A stretch of 64,000 nucleotides of DNA from Echinometra lucunter (GCA_029962745.1 CM057156.1:2688114-2752113), one strand, 5' to 3'. Positions 33,911 to 48,050 are shown, numbered from the stretch's first letter. Numbers and translations are program-made. The notes: generated by a model from the letters alone, not told the origin.

Positions 33911-36236
33911 TGACGTCGGACAGATTTTCCGCGGGGCAGTCATCGCCCTTAACTTGTGTCGCTGATTCGTATAGGCCATGCCAATGAGTTATATTTGAAG
34001 CGAGTGGGTGAGAAAAGAGAAGAGGGAGAAGAGAGGGAATGAGAGAAAAACAGAAGGAGAAGAGAGAGAGAAAAAAGGCCTGCCAATGTATCGATCTCCA
34101 GGTAATGATTTTCTCGTTTACTTGACCTAAAACTATATTATGATGAATGACTGTTTCCATAACAGAATTAACATTGTCCACAGTGCGGATTGGAAATCAA
34201 GATGATCTCGCTTGTTCATAAATTGTTTGTGTTCAATTCACTGGACCTTTAAGTTTGGGGGGCTGTCAATAATTGACATTTATTTCACCCCTTAATTCAA
34301 GTTATCATAATGTTAATTATGCAGTATAGTCAATAGACATATAATCAACCATAACGCGTAAGTTGATAAAGGTTTTTCTTAACCTTGTGGCGTTGTGTTT
34401 ATAGGATAGCCATTACTAGATTAGAAAGCCCCAGCATTATCAAACTGCTGTATTCATTCTGTGCTTTTTGTCCAACCTCTCGATGGTACTATTTGCAAAT
34501 TGTAATGAAAATTAATCGAGGATTTTCGATTCTTTTTCAAGACCCCCCTTAATACAGATATCTAAGCCCTATCTTTTACCATTACTTACATAGCTCACCT
34601 ACTTGCTTTTGAGGATCATACATGACCGTAAGGCCAAAGAGTAACACAATATAATAAACAAATAAACCAACAAAAAAATTCCGACAATGATCGTAGAAAT
34701 AGTAGGCATAGTAAGGGAGAGGAGTATGTGGTGTTATGCACGTTTCTGTTCGTTACATTCAGTATGATGCCCAAAGAAATGTAAGCAGGCTAAGTCCATT
34801 TTCAACCTCTGTACATCGTCATGATTCAGTGATTCGGAATACAGTGGATTGCGGATTTTATCTCTCGATCGAAAGACCGAAGGCATTGCATTTGGTGCTT
34901 ATGTGTTCCCTTAGTTGCTGCCGTTTTTTTTTTTTTTTCTTTTACATTGCCACTCTCCTCCCAGGAGGACATGTATACCTGTGACAACTCCTGAAAGCTA
35001 ATGCAAATGCCTTTGCCATTGTCCTGCATGCTTGCATATACATGTATGTAAACTGTGCAGACCCGTTTGAAGCTCCGCAAGTAGATGAGATGGTGCACAC
35101 ACTGCTGGGGGGCTAGAAATCCAGTGATCAGAGGTAAGAGTAGTAACATTGTAAAGCCCGTAGAAGTATTCACGTAAGCGATATATAATTGTAAAATGAT
35201 GACGATGATGATGATGATGATTATGATAACGATGATGATGATTATTATATGAATATTATTTTATTATCATTATAATACCATCATTAGGCCTATTATTATT
35301 ATCATTATCATCATCGTCATCATCATCATCACCATCATAGTAGTAATAGTATCATTATCATGAATGCTCTTATTATTATTATCATTACTCCTCATTTCAT
35401 CAGCATCATTTACTATTCATAAACAACCGTCAGGTGAAGCTGTTTCCGTATCCTGCGTGAGCTTTCAGCTTTTTAGAGGTTGATGACATATCTTATCGAA
35501 GCTACTACCCCCGGACTCAGGACCACAAAAATGAATTAGTAGAAATTCTCTCTATCATTCTTAAATTGGAAATTCAATTTATTTCACAGTTCTTCTCGGT
35601 ATCGAATTTCCGCAATTTGATCCAAACAAGTTCGTTATTCGTTATAAGAATGGGAAGAAACGTCAAAATAGGGGAGCCTTTTCTTGTGGAACATAAGAGG
35701 TCAAAATTACTCATAACTCACAGAAGGGTTTGGTCGTTCGTCATGTGCGTCAAGTTATCTCTTTGCGTCACAAAATTCTTTACATGTACCCTTTATAATT
35801 ATGCTGACTACTATAAGGTTGTTATAGCATCCATAATTTTAGGACCCTTGTATTTATAATAAAGGGGAATAAGTAAAGATCTGTAGCATGCTGGAGAGAA
35901 GCAAAGAATAAATGCAGTTATGATCATGACTGTGAAAGAAACCCAAATGAACAAAAAATTAAACATAACCCGAACAACGAAATACGCATTTTATGCACCT
36001 TTTGTTTCAGTTTGTATGTTATTGTTTCTGAAATTTATAAGAAATGACGGCCTTTCATTCGTCTACATTTCCCATCCCTCTTAAAGTGCATATGACACAA
36101 GTAGGGGTACGTTTATTTTATTCACGAAAAGTAGGACACGCCTGCACATAGTTCATGATAGTCATGGGTTTGCAGATATACATGTAGATGATTACACTAA
36201 CCTGACTATGTAGTGGTATTAAGAAATTGGCTGTTA

Positions 36237-36702
36237 TGCTGGGTTTATACTGGGCCACGATGTCCACGATCTCCGCGATAAAAAAACAACAACAAAGAAT
36301 GGAGCTCAACAAATTAATTCATAACCTTTTCTTGCTCACCTAGATCCCTTACGATGGCGCAATAAGGACTTTTACGGTCTGTATTAAGGTCTGTTGCGGC
36401 ATGTGCTATCAGACTATACGCTCTTCTACGATTCCCACATTCTATCACGCTCTCTGAAGATTTTGTGTCAAAATATTCAACTGTCCAAAATTTTGTCACG
36501 CTCATCATGATTCCACCAAGTTCCCTCAAGATCATCACGATTCGACCTCAGGCTTTAATCGTGGAGATCGTGGACCATCCAAGAATATACAAAAGATGTC
36601 TTATGTAATCAGACAGGTGTATGGCAGCAATTAGATCCTGGAGCTCCAATCTTTTTTGAAAAAAAAAAATCGTGGAAATCGTGGCCCAGTGTAAACCCAA
36701 CC
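36237..36702. mobile_element. PIF/Harbinger-like MITE, copy in the duplicated segment
   Basis: Counterpart of 23871-24335 in the second 11.9-kb unit, with the same TTA flanks. Confidence 0.8.
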
Positions 36703-36782
36703 TTAACGTAAAAGTCAGTATTCTTCATATCGATGTATTAACTGATTCAAAGATCAGTAGATTAAATTGAGAAATAATTTAC

Positions 36783-37386
36783 CTGCGGAACACTGCAGAA
36801 GACTGAAGAAGACCAAGCCACCCTTAGCATGATCTTACACCTTCTATCTGCTTTACTGACACTGAGTGGGTGGACGATAGCGGCGAAGCGATCGAGGCTG
36901 ATCACGATAAGTACAAACGACGACGCATACATCGCACCTGACTCGATAAACATGAGCAGTTTACACATGACATTCCCAGCCAACCATCGTACCGTGCAAA
37001 ACCAGATGACATCAGTGGGGATGTTAATGAAGGTGATGAGGAGATCGGCGACGGTGAGGTGCATGATGAGGAGATTGATGCGTGATTTCCGACGTCGTTC
37101 ACGCCAGAGTGACGCGAAGACGGCGACGTTGAGAGGTCCAGAAAGCACCATGATGGACGTGAGTGTGACCACGCGAATGAGATACTCCGGCGTGAAGACT
37201 GGAGTTTCGAAGTCCGTTTCGTTTCCATTAGCGTCAGTTGAATCATTGAAACTGTAATTATATGGGAAGCCTATGTTTACAGTCGGAGCTATAACAATGA
37301 CATCTGCCCCATCGAATCCTCCAAGTTTACCCCCACTCAGCGTTCATACCCAGGTCGTTATTCTGCTTTGAAGTTGGCACCGACAT
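36783..37386 (-). pseudogene. Second copy of receptor exon 1, frameshifted (probably an assembly artefact)
   Basis: This is the copy of exon 1 (24416-25018) carried in the second unit of the 11.9-kb repeat. It keeps the same donor CAG|GTAAAT and the ATG at 37386. It has five C at 37330-37334 where copy 1 has four at 24963-24966, which breaks the reading frame after about residue 19. It also has one substitution, C at 37170 against A at 24803, which is synonymous (valine GTG against GTT). No second copies of exons 2 or 3 exist in the window, so this copy cannot form a gene of its own. The likeliest reading is an unmerged contig overlap with a consensus error. A true partial duplication is possible but less likely. 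Confidence 0.85.
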
Positions 37387-40344
37387 GTTTCCTTTCTCTT
37401 TTTTTTTTTTTTGGGGGGGGGGGTTGCTGTATTCCTCCTACTCCTTTCTTCTCCTTCTTCTTCTTCTTCTTCTTCTTCTTCTTCTTCTTCTTCTGCTCCT
37501 CCTTATTCTTTTCCTTCTCCTCCTTTCTTTAGAACTGAGTTACGATTACCAAATATAAAAAGCAAATGCCGTTCTGCAAAGTGTTTGATATTATTTAAGC
37601 TGCAAGAGGTAGAATCGTCACTTGATAATGGATGGCTCCATTAAGTGCAGAGCAGCTATTCAGACAGGTTGATTCTTTCAAAGCAGAAGTGATGGTTGTC
37701 TGAAGAGAAATCGACCGTGCGTAATGTCTTCAAGTCCTTCCTTCCTCTCATTTTTGCTTCTAACATTCCGTTTGCTGAATGTGAATCTTTTGCTCCAGTT
37801 AGGTTCGCCTGTATCTCATCACCTCTCAAAGCTGAAAAGAATCAAAGGGAAAAAATTAAAACAAAAAGTGACCTATTGTTATTCAAATAATCCTCAAATC
37901 AGGAAGGAAAAGTCCTAAAATAAAGTTCTCTTATCAGTTAAATTTATACAGAAGTTCCAAACAGAATTTGTCCTAGTTTTGCTACCAGAAACAAACAAGA
38001 TGAACTGTCTTATTTCCAAGTCATGGTGGTACAAGATAAGATGGATGTACTCGCAACTATCATCACTATATCGCTTTCAAATAACAGTAGCAAAGGAGTT
38101 TCCTAGATGTAGTTTCAAATCTTCTAGACATGCTCCCAATTGAATTACCGTTTTGAGCTTAGTTGGAGAAGAGAAATCCCTATTTTCCTTGGGTGCTGAG
38201 TGGAAAGACAATGGTTTTTTACCATATAGAGATCACTGATTCATGGATTTACTTCTCTACGCCAAAGGTATACTGTTCCTAGCCATTTGTCTTTCCCCTC
38301 TCTCCTTTGTCTCGTCATCTTAATTCTTCTACACATCAATACTTAATTCTTCACTTCGTATTAAATCTTCCTCTCTCATGTCTCTATCATCTTCGGCACT
38401 AAAATGTTCTCAATCAATTCTTGATTTCTCTCTTTTTTTTGTCATCTTCTGTAGTTCATATTATGCCATCGTCTGTTGTCTCCATGAGGTTATCTGTTTA
38501 TCTCCTTTGACTAGTGTATTACGTTTCTTAACATTCTGATTGTCTCTCTTTCCCCCAATTTATCTGTAATCCTTCCATTATTCCAGTGCAATCGACTGTC
38601 GCCAAAAGGCATCCCATCTTCTAGAAATTATCTCCTGTAGACGGATAGGAAATCCATAATCAGTATACTTAATGTATGTTCTCTAGAATTGTCTCGTTAT
38701 TACATTGAAGCACAATGAGTAATTTGAGACGTTATAATCCAACAATGTTTCCATCCCTACACAGAATAAAAAAAAAAAAACTGAGAAAATTGCAGAAATC
38801 ATCCAAAAAAATCTTCAATGCTGAAAGGAGGGCAAAGGGGAACATTTTATGCAGTCTCCCTTTATGAAAGTTTAACATTAAATGTCTAATGATGATAAGA
38901 AATACAGTTTTAGGCTTTCCTTCTTAGATCATTTGTTAGCCCCTTAGCATGCTTAGCTTAATAAAGGAAATTGATTATCTTGCAGTGCTCACAGAATGTG
39001 TGAAATTTAATAGGCATCTTAAACCTCTCCATCAGTATCAAAAGTGCTGTTGTCATGATAATTAAAACATTTGCTTCCTAATTTCATGATTACTTTACTT
39101 ACTTTTTAACCTAATTTATAGCCACCTATCACAAACATACACCATAAATATTATAACGTCATGGAAATTCATTACCGTGATTTTTACTGCGAATTTATAC
39201 CTTTAACGCAAGAATTCGATTACACTATGGTTATTTGAGTTTCGAATTTTCGCTCGTAAAGAAAAAAAAATAAGAAGAGATGTGTCAAGAGGCTGCTGAA
39301 AGAACCGTGAGCTATCACTCTCTGATCAACAGTGAAACTCTGAAAATCACTGGCGCGTTGGCTATAATGGCGCCTTTGTGATGACCTATATGTTTAATCA
39401 CATCATGGCCCATTAACACCTAACAGCGGTGAAAGCGTGAAATAAACAAAAACTAGTTTACTGAAGAAACTATTCCTGTAATCAGACATAGAATTGTGCC
39501 CCTAATGTGCAATTAAATGTGCATCATTGCGCTCAGTTTAACTGTTTAAAACAGAAATTTAAAAGTCCCTGAGGAAACAGGGTAAATTAAACAGCTTGGA
39601 ACCGTTTGAAATTAAAACACAATGTCCCTGAGACGATATTCAGAGTGCTGTCTTCTTTAAAATATACGTTACAGCTCGGAGTGTTTGGCAATGAAACTTG
39701 AGTAATACTCATTTCCTTCTTGTTAGATAGATGATTTTGTTCAAAACCACATGGGGAAGTACATTATCAATCAAAAAACAAACACAAATCTTTTTAAGAT
39801 TTTGATGAGCTTTTTTTTTTTTTTTTTTTGAGGGGGTGTTGTTTATTTTGTTCTTTTGTTTGATTTCAGTCTCCAGCAAAGAACTGTAATCTCAAAATTT
39901 AGAGAGCTTTTCAGTTGTAAAACTGAAGGAACGTTCAAGAATTAGAAAGGGGGGGGGGTTAGGAACATGTATCGGACCTCTTCAGATTTCTAAACGAAAA
40001 AGATATCAAACGTTTTAAAATGCCTGTATATATTATTCTTTTAATGAAGCGACGCGAGTGTTTACACGATGCTACCTTAATTTTTTAAAGAATGCGTTTT
40101 TATTTACCTACCACGCGATTAATGGCCATGATGGCTGTATACTCATGATACTCGGTATTATTCCAAGTTTAGTATACATTCGTTACAATATTTCTGATAT
40201 ACTTAGCATGCTTAAGCGAATTTGGACCGCTTTGATAATGTACATGGGCGCATTTATAAACGTCTATTAGGAGCATTATGACGCAGATTGCTGTGTAAAG
40301 CTTGATGTCTCTTTCTTTTCACTGTGACATCTACCAAAGAACCT

Positions 40345-40492
40345 GGGCCCCGTTTCATAAAACTTGTTATCAGTAACAACTGCCACAATTCTATGACAAA
40401 TTTGCTCTCAGACAATCAGATGCGAGAATTTCAGTAGCTTATAACAGTCATTGCAATTTGTTGTTGATAACAAGTCTTATGAAACGGGGCCC
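40345..40492. mobile_element. MITE with GGGCCCCGTTTCATAA ends, copy in the duplicated segment
   Basis: Counterpart of 27967-28115. One G fewer near the right end. Confidence 0.85.
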
Positions 40493-40662
40493 TGATCATT
40501 TTATCTCTTTCTTCGAAATGCCTCCAATCCCACCTTCAAAGAAGAAGAAACGATAAAGTCAAAACAAATGGCATAGGTGATTAAAAAATTTTGGTATCCT
40601 GCTGTTCATTTACTGAAATCGATAAACATCTAAAGAAAATATGTTTTAGTGTACCTATCTTT

Positions 40663-40706
<44 letters not shown>

Positions 40707-41611
40707 TCTCTAATCGTTTTCCTAGTTTCTACCTGCCGATAGATCTTGATATTCATTCCATGACACGAAATAAATCTGACGAATAGAGGTTCTCTCATGT
40801 CTGCTTTCTCTTCTCTTTTTCTTCCTCCCTCATTCTTAGTCCTTCTTCCATCAGTTTTTCATCTTCTATGCGGACTTGGTGGATATGGCGCTAGAGACGT
40901 TGTCTTTCATGTCAAGATGTACCCTACTTCTAACCCAAATACATGTATCTAATCTTTATTGTGATTTTTCCTTTAAACTTTTAATTTCATACGGATCTAA
41001 GGGAAGACTTAGATAACACAACAAAATTATACCAGCACAATTAGTTGTAGTTGTTGTTGTTTTAATCTGATGCCATTTTGGTAGGTAATTGTCCATCGTG
41101 ATGTGTTTATTATCAGATCAGTGTAAAAAGACTCATTCACCATCCGCTATCCACCATCCATTTATCCTTGCGATGAAATGAGAAAGCAGCATTACAGTAC
41201 TCTCCTCTACATGTTATTATTCCGGAAACAATTAGTAAATTGAAGTTCCAGAAGGTATGTCAGAAAAAGTTCAACTATTTTTTTCTCCTTCTGTAATATC
41301 CTCCGGTTTGCGATGCTTGGTCTTGTTATCGCAGCTAAATTTATTCTTCAGCAAGGATCGGCAACTAAGGGCATTGATACCTGAAGTGTCCATTACTGAC
41401 TGGACCAATTGAATTAATGGAACCTGCTAGTCTTTTATTAAGTCTCTCTACTAAAATAAAACACTCAATTCTTACGTTTCTTGATGCTTCGTTTAAATAA
41501 ATAAACATTCATTTTCAAGTAATTCGTAAAGAAGAATAAAAGGAAGAAGACTTGCGTAAAAAGGCCTGACGTTTAAAGTGCTCATCATCTGCATAGACGA
41601 TAGTCACACCC

Positions 41612-41942
41612 AGGCCCCTAAAGCTCCGCCATTTTGTCCAGCTCCATTAGAAGGCCGACCTAAGCACCATCAATATTTATGAGCAAACATGAATAATTCA
41701 TTTTGTAAGATGATTCCAAAGAGTCGCGTGCGTTTGTGCATGTTTTAAAACATTACGCCCATCAGCTAAAAACATGCGCAATGATGCACAATCAATGCGC
41801 AACAAACGCGAAACAAATGCGCATTAAAATCAAAGTATCACAATAATAGTGATACACGCCATACGCGCAGTAGATATGAATAATGCAACAAAAACGGGTG
41901 CTTAGGTGGACCTTCAAATGATCCGAAAGAGGCGGGGCCTAA
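41612..41942. mobile_element. Imperfect TIR element, copy in the duplicated segment
   Basis: Counterpart of 29224-29552 with the better preserved left end (caggcccctaaagctccgcc). Confidence 0.6.
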
Positions 41943-43997
41943 TGCCATTCGCGTAATGATATCTGCGAGTGCTGCTTTTCGTCTAGTAAATTTATTATAT
42001 GTCTATGGTCACACCTACGGGATGGGGAAGCGGGCAAGATCGCTGATATTTTTTCTGTAAGTACGGTTAACTGTTCTACTTAATTTAGGCCAATTTCAAC
42101 GAGGACATATTAATTCTCTCATAACTTTCTGCGATACCGACCATGCCGACAAGGGGTCACAAACCATTTCTTGTACGGAATAATTAATATGTCCTCGTTA
42201 AAACGTCTGATTTTGGGTTAACTCAAAGCAGAATTCTTAAAGAAACAAAATCGTCATGCATGTTAATATTAATTCATTTGACCGGAAAATAAGACTTAAT
42301 TGCTAAAAGTGTCAAGCAATCAATAGAACATCCCAGATACGTCCATCAGTTGTGGCGGGTATAAAGCTATTTAAAACTGCAAGCTATAAAATCCAGGTAC
42401 AGGAGCAGTCCCAATGAGAAGTCCCTACAGGCAACTGTTTTTCATTGAGAGTGGTTTAGAAGGAGGGCAAAATAGGCCTGAAGGGACTCTTGTTATCTTA
42501 GGCATTGCATTTGTATTTATTATATTCTTATTATATCTTCCTTGTATCTCAACCCAGTTAATGATCCCTGGGACTATAATATTCCAAGGACTCTTCCGGA
42601 AAAGCCATGATTGTCTATTACAAGGGCATATTCCCTGAATCACTTATGAAAAGTCATAGAGTCAAAGAGAATTTATTCCGTCTTTGAATATATACATGGA
42701 CAAAGCAATTAAATTTCTAATGGAATTACGTATAGAATTGATCTAATCATTTTGGAGAGACATATTATAATAGAAAAAAAGAAAGAGAAGGGAACGAGAA
42801 GAAAATATATAGAAATAAGGAGAAGTAGGAGACGAGAAATCCTGGTGGGTGTACACTCCTAATTAAGTTATTAAACGAGTTGGGCAACGTTTTATTTCAG
42901 ACCTCAGAATTATTTAATTTTATTCCTTATCTTATGAATACTTAGTATCCTTCAATAAGATTTACAGAATAAACCTGGAAAAGATGAAATCATATAGTAT
43001 CCATCCCAATATTCGAATCTTTTCTACAATAAACAGTTTTCCTGGTTTCCTTTCATGGGAAAAGTATAAACTTGCAACAACCGTTTCGGTAGGGAGCCCC
43101 ACCGGCATACTAACTCTGTACAAAAAAGTGCAATAGGCAGTGATTATCATTTGCTCAAAGATTGTTTGATGAACGCAGTACTCTACTATTTGCTATACTT
43201 CAATGTTATTTTTGCACCAAACTCTGATGACGGCAGCGCAAAAATTTCTTCGGTAGACCAACAGAAGAGTTTACTTATATCTCCTTAGGGTGACAAAAAG
43301 GCATCTGAATCTGTCTGGAAATGATGCCCAGAGGAATGAGCAATCTTTAGCATGAGCAGCTGTGGAAAGTCGTCTCTACTTTATTCTTCCCTTGAACGTC
43401 CTAACCTCCGGGGGAAAGTCGCATGATGAGGAATGTTACGAGGAATAATTCCAATCTCTTAAGATTATAGGCATCCCAGTCAGCTATCTTTGTCAAGTAT
43501 AGTAATATGCCAGCTAAATTGGATTGGGACAGAACACTTTCGTACTACTTGAGACGATAAACGTGTCATTATTTATTCACTATTTAGAAAACTGGTTGAT
43601 TGGTTGAGACCATAGAGATGTATGCTTAACTGTCTTTTTTCGGAAGAGGGAGGTCCGTCACAATTTCACGAATGAGGTATTACATTTGGGCGCTATGAAC
43701 TGTGTGACAGTGTCCATTGAGAAACTTTCTAGAAGGGAAATGAACCATTACTTTTTTCAAATAAACCTGATGAAATATTCTGGCATCAGAAAGCAATATG
43801 GTCGTTACTTCGTAAAGAGTTTTAGAGTAGACATTCATTTCAAAGCAGCAGGCAATCCCTAGGAATCTACCAACTCTTCTTTGCAACCATCCATCATGTT
43901 GATGCTCTCTTTCATCAACTACGATATTCATTCTTTCCAGGGATACATCAGAATTCAGAGATTCAGATATAGAGCTAATCCGAAAGCTCCTTTTGAT

Positions 43998-45140
43998 AAG
44001 ATCTACACACTTCTGTCCAGACTGACACATTTCACCACAAATTTAAGATCGATAGAAGAAAATAAAGCACTTCTCACTCCTAGAATGCATCTTTGGAGTT
44101 CAGGAACATCCCCTTCTTGCCTCCAGGGATGACACCTATCACGACATTAGTTCAGAACTGCTACGGTTTCCGTGATACCTGGATACAGGTATCTGTTAAA
44201 AAAAAAAAAACTGTATTTCATATTCCGTAAATACGTCGTCTGTCGTTGGTTGATATGAAACAATCTGATAATTTTTCATAATTCCATATGAGAATACTCT
44301 TCATGCTCTTGTCTAAAGGACTTTGTCACATTCCGTGAATATTTCAATTACCAAGTGACAGCAGTGGATTACGCAGTAAGAGATACTTATCGCACTGGTC
44401 CACCCCCTCTCGTATATATACATTCTAAGTGCTTTTCTTTGTTGGTGAGGTTTTAAACCTTTGGCACACAAGTCATGAAATGAAATTGGTAAAAAGAAGT
44501 GAAGCACGATACAGAACGAAACAATCAACTTAAAAACACTGCCAGAAATAGCAACAAAACCTCACGCACATAAACAAACGAAAGGAAACAAATGAAAAAC
44601 ATTTCAAATTACAGTATGGATTTCAAGGGCTTTTTCAACTGGTACTTTTTTCCCTTCTGGATTAATGGCCTTTTTAACTGCTGTAAATCAGTATACATAC
44701 AATGCCAACCAAATTTAAATCTGTCGAGTTCAATAGGCTTCGAAAGCTCTTTGCAGTTGAGATTCTGGGCTATATTTAGTTGATAAATATGATTGCTCTA
44801 CTTGAGAGGCAAACTAAAAATAGAATACTCTGCTTTAAAAAGCTTTATTAAGTATTGTAGAGACAAGTCTTATGAAATACAGAGTGGGAAATTCAATATT
44901 TCAGGGCTTTTTTTTGTTCGCGAAATACGACACGCATTATAGGAGCATGTTCATTTCGTTTATGTATCGTGTTTCAGCGGCTAATTCTTCTGATTTAAAA
45001 TGATTTTTTTTTCTCAGTTCTTCAGCCATGAATCTAGTACGGATAACTGTTTTAACTTAAGTCTTCCTTGAGCAAAATTGCCCAATGGCTTTCAAACTTT
45101 GTGCAATCAAAGGCCTTGAAAAATCATTAAGGAGTACCAG
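43998..45140. other. Unique sequence after the duplication, no gene seen
   Basis: True continuation of the contig beyond repeat copy 2. Short frames only; nothing recognised. Confidence 0.55.
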
Positions 45141-45302
45141 TTACACTCTAAATACAGTTGTTTAAAAATCATTAGGTCGTTTAACAAATGATTTTAATAA
45201 AATGTACGTAAAGCATATGAGGAAATTTTCTTTACACAACTGCTGGTTGGTTCATATGTTAAACAACCTAATGATTTTGAAACAACTTTCTTAAGAGTGT
45301 AA
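45141..45302. mobile_element. Short MITE with TTACACTCT ends
   Basis: The ends TTACACTCTAAATACAGTTG and the inverted aacaactttcttaagagtgt-aa continue into a second inverted pair, aatcattaggtcgtttaaca / tgttaaacaacctaatgatt. The length is 162 bases. TA at each end could be a Tc1/mariner-type target duplication. Confidence 0.8.
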
Positions 45303-45595
45303 TGAAAATAAATGTTCATGCTAATTGTGACAAAACCTTTTTTTATTATATTAGAGGAGAAAGCAACGAGGGTTGAAGAACGGGATTCAAGAATAGACTG
45401 CTACAAACCATAATAAAAAATGAAAAAGCACCATCTAGGGCAAACAAGAAAAATGTTTACATTGGATTTTAACCTCAGCGTATTATCACATACGCAAGGA
45501 TGGGTTTAAATTCGCCCACATGACTCAAAAGGATTGTTACAAAATAACATTTTGAGAAATCATAAATCGAAGTGAATCTAAAATAGACTTATTAA

Positions 45596-46003
45596 CCCAT
45601 TCGTGATAGGAATTATTTAAAGCCTAATTTGATCAGCTTTTATTCTTCAAATTGGCAACACCAACATTTTTATTTTATTGCTACATTTCCCTTATAAAAC
45701 GATATGTATCTGAAATGAATATAAACTGACAGAAATTATGATGAGAAGTCAAAAAGTTGCCAATTTGCAGGGGAAAACGGTGATTTCAAACCTTCTATCA
45801 CATTGCCAATTTAAGGATTTTAATGCTTATTTTCCTTTTAAAATTGCTGAGCATCAAACAACGAATATTGATGCAACCAAAATGGGCACAGTTTGTGTAG
45901 AATTTTTTGCTCTTTCTGCTCATGTATTTGGTATTATTTTTAGGGCTTTGCATCAAAAGATATTAGGCCAAACCACAAAATGTGGACCTCTGTCACGAAT
46001 GGG
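45596..46003. mobile_element. piggyBac-like MITE flanked by TTAA
   Basis: CCCATTCGTGA at the left and TCACGAATGGG at the right are perfect inverted ends, each bordered by TTAA (45592-45595 and 46004-46007). TTAA duplications and ends beginning CCC are the piggyBac signature. The 408-base interior has a short open frame without recognisable transposase motifs. Confidence 0.82.
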
Positions 46004-47882
46004 TTAATCATGTGATGAAAGATCTTCAAAACTCCGCAATGACCTAACTGAAAGAGCTCTCTCCAAAGCAGGGACTCATCGCCAGTAGTTCTTGCAAAGG
46101 AATAGATTAAGTCGTTATTTGCCTCTAGGACCATATACTATTGTATTTCTGATCATGATGAAAAGATTCGGGATCGCTATCGCAGGATTTTATTTGGCCT
46201 GATATATGCATGTCCTCCAGTTCATGCATCACGTGTACCTGTCAGTAGTTGCAAAGAAGATACCTACATGTATTCCTGTGTGACCAGCAACCTTGGGGGC
46301 AATTTGAAGTCGATTTGACTCCAGTAATTGTTCGTACTTTGTTATGTATTACGCAAGGGAGGTATTTACTTCCTCGATGACTACCAGTTTCTAACCACCT
46401 TCTACAGCCCTGATGTAACTGAGATGTCGCTTGGGCTTGTATGGGTATCCACTTTATATTCAGCCTCGAATAGAGATTTAGGACGAAGTCTTGAATTTTT
46501 GTTTCTATAAAGTTATTCAGTAGTCTAAGAGCTTTATTTTCTAAGAAAGTAATATTCAACGCATTCGTTGCGATAACGCATCGTGTGTTTTAATTCGCAA
46601 ATTTCGTATATTCAATAGTACCAATATCTAGGACATGAAGATAGGAAAAGGAAGATAGGCCGCATTAGATTATTCGCGAATGTAAAACTTCTTGTTTCCT
46701 GTAATGAGCCAACCGATCTCATCTATCTTCCCTCTCCCCCTTCCTGGTCCAAATTCACTAAGAATAACATTTTTTAAAAACGAGACAAAACCTGATTCAT
46801 TAAGCAACAATCAGTCCACCCTTGATTAATTTATACATACTATCACCTCTCTTATGAAGAGACAGGTTAACATCTTTTTAAAAGAAAAAAAGAGGAAGAA
46901 GATTAAAAGAGAAAAACGAATTATCCAATACGACTCTTTTCTGAAACGAGAACTGATATATACCGTAAACAGATAAAGCAATTTATGATGACTGTCGGAT
47001 TACCTTAAGACACGAATTCAACCAAATGAAAGGGATTTACAAGAAAGCCGTGGAATAATGTTGGATCTGATGACAAGTGACAGATTACTAATAAAGCACA
47101 CTATGGCATGACCTGCAGTGCATAGACAACGCATTTTCCAGAAAATTCACTTAAAGTTGAATTTTTGTGTTTTCATTTTGCTTCTTACGCAGTGAATATA
47201 TCTACAAAAATAAACAAGTAGTCATTTAGCTTTAGGAGTAACAAAAAGGATTTAGACCTAACTGGAAAGAGTTGAGGTAAAGTCAGGTACATGCATTTTC
47301 CAATAAGAATTTCTATTCTTTATCATTTTATTCTTTTAATTCATTTATTGTGTATTATTTTTCTTCCTTTTCTTGTGTAAAGGATGGAACGATACATATC
47401 GAAGGACTGAGACAGGAGCGGTTTGAGGCCATGAAATAGGTCTATCTAATTTGCGATGACATGTTTGCTAAACATTCGACACTAGACACTATATCAAAGC
47501 GGACATAATTCAACTTATCTTTAAGGACACCGTGATCATGCATCATCTATTCCGCTGTCTATATTAAATGTTTGTCAAACTATCATTCTAATGATTATAC
47601 AACTGTCATGTCACTATAATTATAAGAGAGTCATTCCTTAATGCGCTATTTAAGGATGCTTATACCATCCTTCCGAACAATCATGTGGTACAACTTTAAT
47701 TGTGCATGACAAGCTTGATACGGATCCTTTAAATGGATCGGACGTAATAAAGATTAATCAACGCAATTTCCTGAAGAAATAAATTAAACTTCTTTGACTT
47801 ACTTTATGTACAATAATCATTTTGTTACATACGATGTAGAAACATTAGTCATATTGGCTTATAATACAAAATGAGTAATACT

Positions 47883-47905
47883 AAAAAAAAAAAAAAAAAA
47901 AAAAA
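47883..47905. repeat. Poly-A run, 23 bases
   Basis: No recognisable retroposed sequence was seen on its 5' side. Confidence 0.85.
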
Positions 47906-47970
47906 CGTTAACATGGTTAATAAGGCCATAATGAGGCTATATCCATCATGTCGATACAGACTAAGATGTT

Positions 47971-48050
47971 TTTAATCCATTGGCTACGTGAACCGGGTGG
48001 TCCCTGTGTTAACTCTATGGGAATATGAGATTTCAGTAGTCAGTGGGTTA
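47971..48050. mobile_element. Possible tiny TTAA-flanked element
   Basis: ttaatccattggctacg and the inverted tagtcagtgggttaa resemble each other and the ttaacccattgctgacggg stretch at about 73-91. It may be a very small relative of TTAA-inserting elements; weak evidence. Confidence 0.35.

Larger units (their letters stand above)
32103..43997 (+). repeat. 11.9-kb direct repeat, copy 2 (overlapping contig start)
   Basis: This segment of 11895 bases matches 19717-31602. It starts at the first base after the N gap and ends at the position matching the last base before the gap; unique sequence continues from 43998. One-base indels are dense in its first two kilobases, for example in the minisatellite at about 33460-33910, as expected of a low-coverage contig end. 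Confidence 0.95.

Noticed and set aside
43680..44030. 116-codon frame on the minus strand, also partly at 31286-31602
   Set aside because: I looked for reverse transcriptase, integrase and transposase motifs and saw none; it may be part of an unclassified repeat.
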